This document shows positions 7,456-16,320 of a stretch of DNA of 64,000 nt, piece after piece. The stretch comes from Xylanibacter ruminicola (GTDB lineage: Bacteria; Bacteroidota; Bacteroidia; Bacteroidales; Bacteroidaceae). The stretch spans positions 142,189 to 206,188 of the forward strand of contig SUYC01000006.1 of NCBI GenBank assembly GCA_015060625.1. The letters run 5' to 3'. The translations under genes were made by a program, and so were the position numbers. Every line of letters starts with the position of its first letter. Within the stretch, counting starts at the first letter, position 1. The notes below the pieces were generated by a model. It was not told the origin of the DNA and searched no databases. It saw only the letters and a program-made list of their open reading frames with translations.

Positions 7456-8640
7456 ATGAAAGAATTAGCACTCAAGTACGGATGTAATCCCAATCAGAAG
7501 CCCTCGCGCATTTTCATGACCGAGGGCGAGCTCCCCATCGAAGTCATCAACGGCCGTCCTGGATATATCAACTTCCTCGACGCATTCAACGCTTGGCAGC
7601 TTGTCAAGGAGCTGAAGGCAGCCACCGGTCTGCCAGCAGCTGCCTCATTCAAGCACGTGAGTCCTGCCGGCGCTGCAGTAGGTCTGCCCCTGAGCGACAC
7701 GCTGAAAAAGATATATTTCGTAGATGACGTGAAAGACCTCGATGAGAGTCCTATCGCTTGCGCTTATGCCCGAGCCCGCGGCGCCGACCGCATGTCGAGC
7801 TATGGTGACTTTGTAGCCCTGAGCGACACCTGTGATGCCACCACCGCCAAGTTGCTGAAGCGTGAGGTGAGCGATGGCGTGATTGCACCCGATTTCACAC
7901 CTGAGGCTATCGAGATACTGAAAGACAAGCGTAAGGGAACCTACAACGTAATTAAGATCGACCCCAGCTACGTGCCAGAGCCTATCGAGCGCAAGCAGGT
8001 ATTCGGCATCACCTTCGAGCAGGGCCGCAACGAGATCAAGCTCGACGACGACGCCCTCTTCGAGAACATGCCTACACAGAACAAGACCTTTACCCCAGAG
8101 GCTAAGCGTGACCTGATTATCGCCCTCATCACCCTGAAATATACTCAGTCTAATTCAGTTTGCTATGTAAAAGATGGTCAGGCCATTGGTATCGGAGCTG
8201 GTCAGCAGAGCCGTATCCACTGCACACGCCTGGCTGGTAACAAGGCTGATATTTGGTGGCTGCGCCAGCATCCAAAAGTGATGAACCTGCCTTTCATCGA
8301 CAATATCCGCCGTGCCGACCGTGATAACACCATCGACGTGTATATCTCTGAGGATCACGACGACGTACTGCGTGACGGCACCTGGCAGCAGTTCTTCAAG
8401 GAGAAGCCCGAGGTGCTGACCATGGAAGAAAAGAAAGCATGGATAGCCCAGAACACCAAGGTTGCCCTGGGATCAGACGCTTTCTTCCCCTTTGGCGACA
8501 ATATCGAGCGCGCTCATAAGAGCGGCGTAGAGTTTATTGCTCAGGCTGGTGGTTCTGTTCGCGACGACAATGTTATTGAGACCTGCGATAAGTATGGTAT
8601 CGCAATGGCGTTTACAGGAGTAAGACTTTTCCATCATTAA
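7456..8640 (+). CDS. Stand-alone AICAR transformylase (PurH C-terminal-domain homologue)
   Basis: 394 residues. It begins directly with the transformylase region (LKYGCNPNQKPSRI) and includes FKHVSPAGAAVGLPL, the family KH(x)nPAGA catalytic signature, then YTQSNSVCYVKDGQAIGIGAGQQSR and a C-terminal AQAGGSVRDDNVIETCDKYG. It should formylate AICAR with 10-formyl-THF in purine synthesis. The usual bifunctional PurH is about 510-530 residues with an N-terminal IMP cyclohydrolase (MGS) domain; that domain is absent here, so cyclohydrolase must come from another protein. A 62-residue gene follows after 3 nt. The alternative is that this is a second, specialised copy beside a normal purH elsewhere. 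Confidence 0.9.
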   Translation: MKELALKYGCNPNQKPSRIFMTEGELPIEVINGRPGYINFLDAFNAWQLVKELKAATGLPAAASFKHVSPAGAAVGLPLSDTLKKIYFVDDVKDLDESPIACAYARARGADRMSSYGDFVALSDTCDATTAKLLKREVSDGVIAPDFTPEAIEILKDKRKGTYNVIKIDPSYVPEPIERKQVFGITFEQGRNEIKLDDDALFENMPTQNKTFTPEAKRDLIIALITLKYTQSNSVCYVKDGQAIGIGAGQQSRIHCTRLAGNKADIWWLRQHPKVMNLPFIDNIRRADRDNTIDVYISEDHDDVLRDGTWQQFFKEKPEVLTMEEKKAWIAQNTKVALGSDAFFPFGDNIERAHKSGVEFIAQAGGSVRDDNVIETCDKYGIAMAFTGVRLFHH

Positions 8641-8643
8641 TTT

Positions 8644-8832
8644 ATGGACGATTTTCAGAATATTCTTGAGAATGGCATCAACTTCGGACGTGGAGGAGAT
8701 AAGCCGAAAGACGACGGCAAGGTGAAAACCAAGGCCAAGAAGAAAAAGTATATCACTGGTGCTCACGGTAGCGGCTCTGCAAGACAGAAAGCCAAATACC
8801 GTGAGCAACGGGCCAACAGACATAAGAAATAA
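8644..8832 (+). CDS. Small basic protein of unknown function (62 residues)
   Basis: Starts 3 nt after the AICAR transformylase stop, so it is translationally coupled. An acidic/polar start (MDDFQNILENGINFGRGGDK) is followed by a very basic second half (KTKAKKKKYITGAHGSGSAR and QKAKYREQRANRHKK). The length and charge suggest binding to nucleic acid or ribosomes, but I know no named family. The GH53 gene begins 21 nt downstream. Confidence 0.6.
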   Translation: MDDFQNILENGINFGRGGDKPKDDGKVKTKAKKKKYITGAHGSGSARQKAKYREQRANRHKK

Positions 8833-8853
8833 CTTTCTCTAAATAAGGAACTA

Positions 8854-10128
8854 ATGAAACTACTAAAACTACTATTCGCAGCAACCCTACCACTTCTGAG
8901 CACGAGCAATACTTTTGCTCAGAAGTACGTAGGTGGCGATATTTCAGTACTGAAAAGCTACGAAGATTACAACGTAGCTTATTACAACGAGCAAGGCACC
9001 AAGATTGACGATGTGCTGAAGTATATGAAGAGCGAAACCGTTGGATGGAATGCCCAACGCGTACGCTTATTCGTAAATCCAACTAAAAAGGCTCCTGATG
9101 GTTCGACAGATGCACAAGTTTGTCAGGATCTTGACTATGTGATTGCCCTCTGCAAGCGCATCAAAGCCGAAGGATTTGCGCTGATGCTGGATTTCCACTA
9201 TAGCGACACCTGGGCCGACCCATCAAACCAATGGACGCCTGCCGCATGGGCATCGCTATCTAACGATGAGCTGAAACAGAAGATTTACGACTATACCAAA
9301 GAGTGCCTACAAAAACTGGTTGAAGCAGAAGCTACACCAGACTTTATACAAACTGGAAACGAAATATCGTATGGAATGCTTTGGGGAAAATACAACAGTA
9401 AAACTTACGTTTGCTATTCAAACTCTTCAGAATCAAACTGGACACGTTTCAAGGATCTGCTTACCCAAGCCACTAAAGCCTGCAGAGAAGTTTGTCCTAA
9501 AGCACAGATTATCATTCACTCTGAACGCTCAGGCGATGGTAATGCGCTAAAAGACTATTTTACACGCTTAGCCAATATAGATTACGATGTAATTGGTCTG
9601 TCGTACTACCCCTTCTGGCATAACTCTCTATCTACACTTGCCAGCAACCTCACAATGTTGGCAAACAATTTCTCTGATAAGAAAGTACAGATTGTAGAAA
9701 CAGCCTACTACTATCAGTGGCAGCCAAAGAAGGGCGAAGGTATTGATTACGATTTCCAGAGCACTTGGGCCATTTCGCCTGAAGGCCAGGCCGCTTACAC
9801 CAAGGCACTCGTCGAGGAATTGAATAAGCACAGTAATGTTAACGGACTTTATTGGTGGTTCCCTGAAGAGAACGGCAATGGTCCTGACAGTAAGGTACTA
9901 ACAAGATGGGTGAATCGTGGTTTATGGGATAACGAAACACACAAAGCCCTGCCTGCGCTCTACGAGCTGAAGAACTTTGCCCCCAGCAGTACAGGCATAC
10001 AAGGCGTAAAAAAAAGCGGTTGCGCGGATTACGCATGGTATTCGATAGATGGGAGGCGATTAGAAGGAGAGCCTTCCAAAAGTGGGATATACATCAAGAA
10101 CAAACAAAAAGTAGCTTTTCGCAAATAG
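8854..10128 (+). CDS. GH53 arabinogalactan endo-beta-1,4-galactanase
   Basis: 424 residues with signal peptide (MKLLKLLFAATLPLLSTSNTFA). GH53 marks are present: YVGGDISVLKSYED near the start, QRVRLFVNP, LDFHYSDTWADP, the acid/base Glu170 in QTGNEISYG and the nucleophile Glu282 in IVETAYYYQW. It should cut the beta-1,4-galactan side chains of pectin. The extreme C-terminus (AWYSIDGRRLEGEPSKSGIY) is a short tail also seen on the CotH-like protein at 42 kb; such Y-x-x-x-G-R tails are frequent on Prevotella secreted proteins. It sits behind a purine gene with no SusC/D partner, so it is an orphan CAZyme. A terminator overlaps its last codons. Confidence 0.92.
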   Translation: MKLLKLLFAATLPLLSTSNTFAQKYVGGDISVLKSYEDYNVAYYNEQGTKIDDVLKYMKSETVGWNAQRVRLFVNPTKKAPDGSTDAQVCQDLDYVIALCKRIKAEGFALMLDFHYSDTWADPSNQWTPAAWASLSNDELKQKIYDYTKECLQKLVEAEATPDFIQTGNEISYGMLWGKYNSKTYVCYSNSSESNWTRFKDLLTQATKACREVCPKAQIIIHSERSGDGNALKDYFTRLANIDYDVIGLSYYPFWHNSLSTLASNLTMLANNFSDKKVQIVETAYYYQWQPKKGEGIDYDFQSTWAISPEGQAAYTKALVEELNKHSNVNGLYWWFPEENGNGPDSKVLTRWVNRGLWDNETHKALPALYELKNFAPSSTGIQGVKKSGCADYAWYSIDGRRLEGEPSKSGIYIKNKQKVAFRK

Positions 10129-10147
10129 AAAAGCTACTTTCTGTTTT
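10108..10147. terminator. Probable bidirectional terminator between GH53 and tolC-like genes
   Basis: A perfect 13-bp stem AAAGTAGCTTTTC / GAAAAGCTACTTT around a 7-nt loop contains the GH53 stop codon. T-rich DNA follows on both strands, so it can end GH53 and the minus-strand efflux operon. Confidence 0.85.
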
Positions 10148-10153
10148 GATGCC

Positions 10154-11485
10154 TTAGAAGTTCAAATCCTTGCCTCGGTAGAACTCTAACAGGGCCTGCT
10201 GATAGAGATTTTCATACCGTGCCTGAACCAGATCCGACTCTGATTTCATATAATTATTCTTGGCCTCGTTAAACTCCGTGATGGTAGCTTTACCATTCTC
10301 GTACTTAGCCTGTACCAGATCGAAAGCATCCTTCGAACTCTTAACAGCCTCAGCAGAACTCTGAGTCTTGGTCTGCGCATTCAGGGCGTTATAGTACACC
10401 TGCTGAATCTCCTTATACAGGGTTTTCTTGGTATTATCGAGCTGCAGCTGCTGATTAGCCTGATCTACACGTGCACTACGAATGCGATTTCGAGTAGAGA
10501 AACGATTAAAGATAGGCACACTCAGATTTAAGCCGATATACTGACTGAAGTTGTTCTCCAACTGCTTACCCAAACCATCTGACTTGAGACCTGAAGTGGT
10601 GTAGTAGTTAGTACCCAAACCGCCACTCAGCGAGAGTGTGGGATAATAGCCAGCCTGAGCAATCTTAATGCTATGAGCAGCCCCCTTCAGTTTTAACTGC
10701 TGTGAGAGAATCTCTGGTTTGATACCAAGCGCCTCTGCATAAACCTGATCAGGAGTAACAATATTAACCAGATTGGCAATCATATCCAAATCTTCTTTGG
10801 TTGGACGATTAATTGCAAAGCCCTCAGGTGTATCAAGTTCCAGCAACTGGGTAAGCGTCAGGATGGCCAGACGCATATTGTTATCTGCCTGAGTAGCAGT
10901 CAGCTTACTGTTAGCCAAAGTTGCTTTCTGCTGTGAGAGTTCAACACCACTGGCCTTACCATTATCAACAAAAGCCTGAAGTCGAGCCACCTGAGCAGAG
11001 TCGATTGCTATCTGGCGATGAGCCACATCAGCCATCTCCATATCGTACAGAATCTGCACATAAGCCTGAGCCACCTGCATACGGATATCGTTCTTAGCCT
11101 TCTCCAGATCAGCAGTGGCTGCTTCGAGATTCAGCTGATTCAGCTTAATCTGGTTGGGAATCTCGAAACCTGTGAACAAAGGTACACTTGCGCCCAACTG
11201 CAGCGATGTGCTACTGGTATTCTTGTTGGTATAGGTATTATCCATTGTCAAACCACGTCCGAACGAGAAGTTCTGACTGACACTACCGCTCAAATCCGGC
11301 AAACGCGAGTTCTTGGCAGTAGAGAGCTGAATCTCCTGCTGGCGGCACTGGTTCTGCTGCTGCTTAATGCCGATGTTATGCTCCACAGCATATTCACAGC
11401 ATTCACGCAAGCCCCATGCCTTCTGGGCACTAGCAGTACCAAGGCCCAGCGAACCAATCATCAATGCAAAAACATATCTTTTCAT
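10154..11485 (-). CDS. TolC-family outer-membrane efflux protein
   Basis: 443 residues with signal peptide (MKRYVFALMIGSLGLGTASA). The start WGLRECCEYAVEHNIGIKQQ and repeated long coiled helices (LNLEAATADLEKAKNDIRMQ, then SSKDAFDLVQAKYENGKATI) are typical of TolC proteins. Two internal repeats each supply a strand pair and helix pair. As a trimer it forms an exit duct through the outer membrane, joined to the HlyD-like adaptor encoded 6 nt upstream. It is the last gene of the nine-gene operon and ends at the bidirectional terminator. Confidence 0.93.
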   Translation of the reverse strand: MKRYVFALMIGSLGLGTASAQKAWGLRECCEYAVEHNIGIKQQQNQCRQQEIQLSTAKNSRLPDLSGSVSQNFSFGRGLTMDNTYTNKNTSSTSLQLGASVPLFTGFEIPNQIKLNQLNLEAATADLEKAKNDIRMQVAQAYVQILYDMEMADVAHRQIAIDSAQVARLQAFVDNGKASGVELSQQKATLANSKLTATQADNNMRLAILTLTQLLELDTPEGFAINRPTKEDLDMIANLVNIVTPDQVYAEALGIKPEILSQQLKLKGAAHSIKIAQAGYYPTLSLSGGLGTNYYTTSGLKSDGLGKQLENNFSQYIGLNLSVPIFNRFSTRNRIRSARVDQANQQLQLDNTKKTLYKEIQQVYYNALNAQTKTQSSAEAVKSSKDAFDLVQAKYENGKATITEFNEAKNNYMKSESDLVQARYENLYQQALLEFYRGKDLNF

Positions 11486-11491
11486 AATCGC

Positions 11492-12604
11492 TTATTTTTC
11501 ATTATCGTCTGTAACAATCTCTGGGCCACGTACCTTATCCTTGGCAGTTATACCCTTCTTAATCTCAATGTTCACACCGTCAGAGAGACCTGTTTCAACA
11601 AAAGTGCGATCGTAGGTTTTATTTTTGCCTTTACCTTTGATCACGTAAACAAAGGTGCTGTCGCCACTAAACTCGATGGCACTTTCTGGGATGCAGAGCA
11701 CCTTGTCAGCCTTGTCCAACACGATTTCGGCATTAGCACTGTAGCCAGAACGGATTTTTCCACCCTCTACAAGTTTTACAGCGGCCTTAATCTCAAACTG
11801 ATTGGTTCCGTTGCTCTCGATAGCCTTTGGCGAGATGTATTCCAATGCTGCATCAAACTTCAGGTCCTGCAGGGCACCGATAGTAATCTTCATATTCATG
11901 CCATTCACCAACTGTCCTACCTCAGTCTCATCGATATTACCACGGAAAATCAAATCCTTCATATTAGCCACTGTGGCAATCGTGGTACCATCGTTAAAGG
12001 TATTCGACAGGATAACCGAATTACCCACCTTAACAGGGATATCGAGAATGACACCGCTAATGGTAGAACGGATGAGAGTTGAAGAAGCTTTAGCATTCGA
12101 CTTCGACACACCATCGCGCACCACTTCGAGAGCATCCTGTGCAGCCAGCTTTTCGTGCTTGGCCTGATTCAGGCTAATCTTAACCTTATCAAACTCATCA
12201 GCACTCACCAGTTTCTGGTTAAAGAGGTTCTCCTCGCGCTGGAAATCGGTCTCGGCCTGTTTCAGATTGATTTCAGCCAGACGGACACGCATCTCAGCAC
12301 TCGACAGCTGGGCCATATCAGGAATCACCTTAACCTTAGCTATCACATCGCCAGCGTTCACATAGTCGCCAGGCTCTTTCAACAATTCTGAGATGATACC
12401 AGAGATCTGCGGTTTGATATTCACCTCGTTACGGGGCTCAATCTTACCTGTAATAATGGTGGTTTTCTGGATGCTGTCGAGCTTTGGAGTAAACTCGTTG
12501 TAAACAACTTCCTTGGGCTGGCTCTTCTGCCACAGGAACACGAATGTTCCGATGAAAATCAACGCGATAATAGCGGCGATAATCAGTTTGCTGTACTTTT
12601 TCAT
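11492..12604 (-). CDS. HlyD/MacA-like periplasmic adaptor protein
   Basis: 370 residues. One N-terminal membrane anchor (about residues 7-26), then barrel-sandwich halves (GKIEPRNEVNIKPQISGIIS and STLIRSTISGVILDIPVKVG) flanking a helical hairpin of about 70 residues (LRLAEINLKQAETDFQREEN region). This is the membrane-fusion-protein layout of MacA-type pumps. It bridges the inner-membrane MacB-like permeases and the TolC-like duct. It lies 51 nt after the permease gene 12656-13900 and 6 nt before tolC. Confidence 0.92.
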   Translation of the reverse strand: MKKYSKLIIAAIIALIFIGTFVFLWQKSQPKEVVYNEFTPKLDSIQKTTIITGKIEPRNEVNIKPQISGIISELLKEPGDYVNAGDVIAKVKVIPDMAQLSSAEMRVRLAEINLKQAETDFQREENLFNQKLVSADEFDKVKISLNQAKHEKLAAQDALEVVRDGVSKSNAKASSTLIRSTISGVILDIPVKVGNSVILSNTFNDGTTIATVANMKDLIFRGNIDETEVGQLVNGMNMKITIGALQDLKFDAALEYISPKAIESNGTNQFEIKAAVKLVEGGKIRSGYSANAEIVLDKADKVLCIPESAIEFSGDSTFVYVIKGKGKNKTYDRTFVETGLSDGVNIEIKKGITAKDKVRGPEIVTDDNEK

Positions 12605-12655
12605 ACTTCTTATAGTTTTATTATTTATATTCTTTTTTTCTAGTATCTAAACAAG

Positions 12656-13900
12656 TTATTCATCGCGCATGGCATCAACGGGCTTGATGCTCATGGCTCG
12701 GGCGGCAGGGGCTAATCCAGCAAACAAGCCAAGCGAGCTTACGATAAAGGCGCAGAATATAGCCGTCCAGAAGGTCACCTGGAAGTGAATACTCACGATG
12801 CCATCTTCTGTATTGGCCATTTCGAGCATCTGCAGTATCATGACGGCAAACAGGATGCCGCTCATACCCGCCACAAGCGTTAGCACAATGCTCTCGCTGA
12901 TAATCTGCGATAGGATCATCTTAGGGGTAGCACCGATGGCACGACGGATACCGATCTCTGTGGTACGTTCCTTAACCGTTACCATCATGATGTTCGACAC
13001 GCCTATGGCACCAGCCAAAAGGGTTCCAAGACCAACCAACCAGATGAGGATATTCACACCCTTAAACAGATTATTAATCAACTGGAACATCAGTTCGGTA
13101 TTAAATACAAACACCCCTTGCTCGTCAGTAGGATCCACATAGTGCGCTCTGGCCACCGTCTCACGGATACGTGGTGTGATTTTACTCATCAGCACACCTG
13201 GGCGACCAATAGCAGCAATGACGTCAACGGCGTTACCACGATTAAAGGCTGCCTTCATCATCGTGATGGGAATGGTGACTCTCTCTTCTGATCGCCCACC
13301 AATAGAAATACCGCCTGCACTATAATCGACACCCACTACCTCGTAATAGGTGGAATCTACACGTATTTTTTTGCCGCAAGGGTCGCCACCTTCCTTAAAC
13401 AGGTCCTTGTAGATTTTTTTACCAATCACACACACCTTGCGCTGTTCCTGTATGTCCATCTCGTTGATGAAACGACCGTAGTACATCTTTGGTGCGATGA
13501 TTTTCACCATCTCAGGCACGGCACCCTGCATATTAGGTGTGGTCTTCTGGTCGCCATAGTAGGCCGTCGAGCCACGTCCCATCAGGATAGGAGCCACAGC
13601 TTCCAGTTCAGGAATCTGCTGTTTCAGGCGTTCCACATCCTTATAATCCATATACCAGCTACGCCCCTTGCGGAAACCTTTATAAGGCTTAGAGGTCTGC
13701 TCGGCACCAACAATCACGGTATTCTGCGCAAAGCCTTCGAAATTGCTATACAACTTCTCCTTCACGCCCTTTCCGCCTCCCATCAGGGCAACAAGCATAA
13801 ACACGCCCCAGAACACACCGAAACCGGTGAGGAACGAACGCGACTTGTTTCGCGTCAGCGTGTCGATGATTTCTCTGTATGAATCTATATCTATTCTCAT
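12656..13900 (-). CDS. MacB/FtsX-type ABC transporter permease
   Basis: 414 residues: an N-terminal membrane helix (SFLTGFGVFWGVFMLVALMG), a large periplasmic domain (about 45-280), and three C-terminal helices including IGVSNIMMVTVKERTTEIGI and RRAIGATPKM, the FtsX/MacB signature. No ATPase domain is fused; the ATPase is encoded separately at 15197-15916. It should pair with the paralogous permease whose stop is 2 nt upstream. MacB systems are mechanotransmission pumps exporting peptides, macrolides or lipids; the cargo here is unknown. Confidence 0.92.
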   Translation of the reverse strand: MRIDIDSYREIIDTLTRNKSRSFLTGFGVFWGVFMLVALMGGGKGVKEKLYSNFEGFAQNTVIVGAEQTSKPYKGFRKGRSWYMDYKDVERLKQQIPELEAVAPILMGRGSTAYYGDQKTTPNMQGAVPEMVKIIAPKMYYGRFINEMDIQEQRKVCVIGKKIYKDLFKEGGDPCGKKIRVDSTYYEVVGVDYSAGGISIGGRSEERVTIPITMMKAAFNRGNAVDVIAAIGRPGVLMSKITPRIRETVARAHYVDPTDEQGVFVFNTELMFQLINNLFKGVNILIWLVGLGTLLAGAIGVSNIMMVTVKERTTEIGIRRAIGATPKMILSQIISESIVLTLVAGMSGILFAVMILQMLEMANTEDGIVSIHFQVTFWTAIFCAFIVSSLGLFAGLAPAARAMSIKPVDAMRDE

Positions 13901-13902
13901 AA

Positions 13903-15159
13903 TCAGTCAGCTCTTAATGCCTCAATAGGGCGAATTCTACTTGCTTTATAGGCAGGAATAAGTCCTGCGATAGTACCTGCGATCACCATCACCAGTGTGG
14001 CCTCGATACAAACATCCAGTCCCACGGTAGGGTTAACAAACAGTGTAAGCTTCTCAACTCCCAGGTCGGTAACCTCATGCCCCAGCGTTGCGTCCATATA
14101 CTCATTAGCAAGCACACCACACAACATGCCAACATAGCCAAACAGGGTGGTGATAATAACACTCTCGACAATAATCAGTCGCAGGATGCTCCAAGGCTTT
14201 GCACCAATAGCCTTACGGATACCAAACTCGTGGGTGCGCTCCTTAACGGTGATGAGCATGATATTACTTACGCCCACGATACCAGAGAGCAGTGTGAAGA
14301 GTCCGATGACCCAAAGGAAAGTATGGATGATATCTATTCCTTTCTCCATCTGCTGGCTTTGAGCATAGTTATTCCATATCCAGATGCCGCGATCATCCTC
14401 AGGGTGAATCTGGTGCATACCATTCAGTCGGCGACGATAGTCCTTCTCAAAGGCCTCGTTGGCATCCTCAGAGGTCAATCCCTTGAACGTGAACTCGATG
14501 CTGCCCAGACTAGGTGTATCGGCGCCATAAATACTCTTGATAGCAGTGTAAGAAGAATAGGCTCTGCCATTACCTTCGCCACGGCTCTTGTAGATGCCAA
14601 CAACCTTGAACGAGATATCGCCCACCTTGATATACTTGCCCAACAACGTTTTATAGTCCTTAGGTTCCAACTCCTTAGCCTGGTTATCACCGAGCACAAT
14701 CACCTTACGGCGTTCCTTCAGGTCGATATCATTAATGAATCGGCCACACAGCATGTGCTCTTTGACGATCTTGGTATGAACAGGATGCACGCCTGCGATG
14801 CGGATATTCATGTAGTTCTCGCCATAGCTGGCAGTGCCACTGGTGAAATAGTTGGCTCCCACCTCGTCAATATTCTCAGTAAACTCTGTCCGAGTGGCTT
14901 CCAAGTCCTTCACGTTCAACTGTATATCGCGCCCTTCCTTCAAGCCTTTATAGGGCATCGAAGTCCAACCGCCATCAACTTCCATCGAGTTGGTCAGAAA
15001 GTCGCCGTTCATCTTCATCGTGGCATTGATGAGACCGTTTCCGGCTCCCAACAGCACGATGATCATAAAGATGCCCCACGCCACAGCAAATCCCGTGAGC
15101 GTAGTACGGAGCTTATTGCGCCGTGCCGTCTGCCATATTTCAGTTATTATATCGTGCAT
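13903..15159 (-). CDS. MacB/FtsX-type ABC transporter permease
   Basis: 418 residues with the same layout as the next gene: an N-terminal helix (TLTGFAVAWGIFMIIVLLGA), a periplasmic MacB core, and the C-terminal block VGVSNIMLITVKERTHEFGI followed by RKAIGAKPW. Two non-identical half-permeases suggest a heterodimer. Its start lies 37 nt after the ATPase stop, and that spacer is a 9-bp periodic repeat tract. Its stop and the next start are 2 nt apart. Confidence 0.92.
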   Translation of the reverse strand: MHDIITEIWQTARRNKLRTTLTGFAVAWGIFMIIVLLGAGNGLINATMKMNGDFLTNSMEVDGGWTSMPYKGLKEGRDIQLNVKDLEATRTEFTENIDEVGANYFTSGTASYGENYMNIRIAGVHPVHTKIVKEHMLCGRFINDIDLKERRKVIVLGDNQAKELEPKDYKTLLGKYIKVGDISFKVVGIYKSRGEGNGRAYSSYTAIKSIYGADTPSLGSIEFTFKGLTSEDANEAFEKDYRRRLNGMHQIHPEDDRGIWIWNNYAQSQQMEKGIDIIHTFLWVIGLFTLLSGIVGVSNIMLITVKERTHEFGIRKAIGAKPWSILRLIIVESVIITTLFGYVGMLCGVLANEYMDATLGHEVTDLGVEKLTLFVNPTVGLDVCIEATLVMVIAGTIAGLIPAYKASRIRPIEALRAD

Positions 15160-15165
15160 AATAAT

Positions 15166-15201
15166 CTAGTATTTCTAGTAGGACTAGTATTTCTAATTAT
15201 T
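15166..15201 (-). repeat. 9-bp periodic junction tract between ATPase and permease
   Basis: On the plus strand CTAGTATTT, CTAGTAGGA, CTAGTATTT and CTAATTATT follow each other as four related 9-mers. The tract begins at the ATPase stop codon (15197-15199) and reaches almost to the next start at 15159. Confidence 0.8.
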
Positions 15202-15916
15202 TCATCAGACCGCTGCTGCCGAATGGGCTGGCGTTATGATCGAGATTCTCTTCTATCTGACCTATGACACCATCCTTGATATGTACAATCTTGTTGGTTT
15301 CATTAGCCACACCGCTCTCGTGAGTCACCACCACGATGGTCATGCCATCCTCCTGGTTCAGCTTCTTCAGCAACTGCATCACCTCCACAGATGTCTTCGA
15401 GTCGAGTGCACCTGTAGGCTCATCGGCCAGGATAATCTGTGGACGGGTGATGAGTGCTCTGGCTATTGCCACACGCTGTTTCTGTCCTCCCGACAGTTCG
15501 TTGGGGTAATGTTCGGCCCAATCGGCCAAGCCCAGCTTATCCAGATACTCCATCGCCATCTGGTGACGCTTCTTTCTGGATACCCCTTGGTAGAATAATG
15601 GCAACTCAACGTTTTCCACGGCGGTCTTGAAAGAGATGAGATTAAAGCTCTGGAAAATAAAACCTATCATCTTGTTGCGATACTCGGCAGCCTTGCGCTC
15701 CGAGAGGTTCCAGATGGGAGTTCCGGCGAGCTCGTAGCTCCCCGAGTCGTAGTTATCCAGAATACCCAGGATATTCAGCAGTGTACTCTTACCCGAGCCC
15801 GAAGCACCCATGATGCTGACAAACTCGCCTTTCTCGATGTCGAGCGAGATACCCTTCAGCACATGGAGCGGCTGGGCACCCTGATAGGTCTTGTTGATGT
15901 CTTTTAAATGTATCAT
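15197..15916 (-). CDS. LolD/MacB-type ABC transporter ATPase
   Basis: 239 residues with complete nucleotide-binding motifs: Walker A GASGSGKST, signature LSGGQKQRVAIARAL, Walker B IILADEPTGALD and the H-loop VVTHE. This is the MacB/LolD branch that works with FtsX-type permeases, here the two genes immediately downstream. It sits 41 nt after the GntR regulator. Confidence 0.95.
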   Translation of the reverse strand: MIHLKDINKTYQGAQPLHVLKGISLDIEKGEFVSIMGASGSGKSTLLNILGILDNYDSGSYELAGTPIWNLSERKAAEYRNKMIGFIFQSFNLISFKTAVENVELPLFYQGVSRKKRHQMAMEYLDKLGLADWAEHYPNELSGGQKQRVAIARALITRPQIILADEPTGALDSKTSVEVMQLLKKLNQEDGMTIVVVTHESGVANETNKIVHIKDGVIGQIEENLDHNASPFGSSGLMK

Positions 15917-15957
15917 AAAATATTTTCAACTTAGTTTATTTTATTGTTTGACGTAGC

Positions 15958-16320
15958 TTACTCGCACAAAGTTGCATCGTAGGCAGATTTAACATCCTCT
16001 AACGTAATTCCCAACAGTTGCATCTGGCGGAACAATTCTGGCAGACGCTCTTTCATAAACTCCTGCTTGCGTGCCTTCAGAATCTGCGTCTTGGCACCCG
16101 GGGTCACAAAATAGCCCAGTCCGCGCTTGTTGTAGATGATTTCCTCGCGTGCCAGTTGTTCGTAGGCTTTTACTGCCGTGTTGGTGTTCACTTCGAGCAG
16201 CACAGCATACTCACGTACGCTGGGGATGCGATCATCGTCTTTATATACACCCGACAGAATCTCGTCGCACAGGCGATCGGCCATCTGGATGTAAATCGGT
16301 TTATCATTTGTAAAAGTCAT
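15958..16320 (-). CDS. GntR-family (YtrA-like) transcriptional repressor
   Basis: 120 residues, the short form typical of the YtrA subfamily that controls ABC transporters. The winged-helix DNA-binding part spans residues 5-70: PIYIQMADRLCDEILSGVY, RIPSVREYAVLLEVNTNTA and VKAYEQLAREEIIYNKRGLG. A short helical tail of about 45 residues follows in place of a large ligand domain. Its start overlaps the stop of the upstream membrane protein by 17 nt, so it is translated from the operon it probably controls. The AGTGTA-N12-TACACT site at 18860 fits this subfamily. Confidence 0.9.
   Translation of the reverse strand: MTFTNDKPIYIQMADRLCDEILSGVYKDDDRIPSVREYAVLLEVNTNTAVKAYEQLAREEIIYNKRGLGYFVTPGAKTQILKARKQEFMKERLPELFRQMQLLGITLEDVKSAYDATLCE

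Noticed and set aside
11018..12082. Long plus-strand ORF of 354 codons opposite the TolC/HlyD genes
   Set aside because: It is the antisense shadow of two clear efflux genes and has no signal, domain or promoter of its own.
14077..15267. Long plus-strand ORF of 396 codons opposite the MacB-like permease
   Set aside because: Antisense shadow; composition (many His, Gln, Leu) is what reverse-reading of this permease gives.
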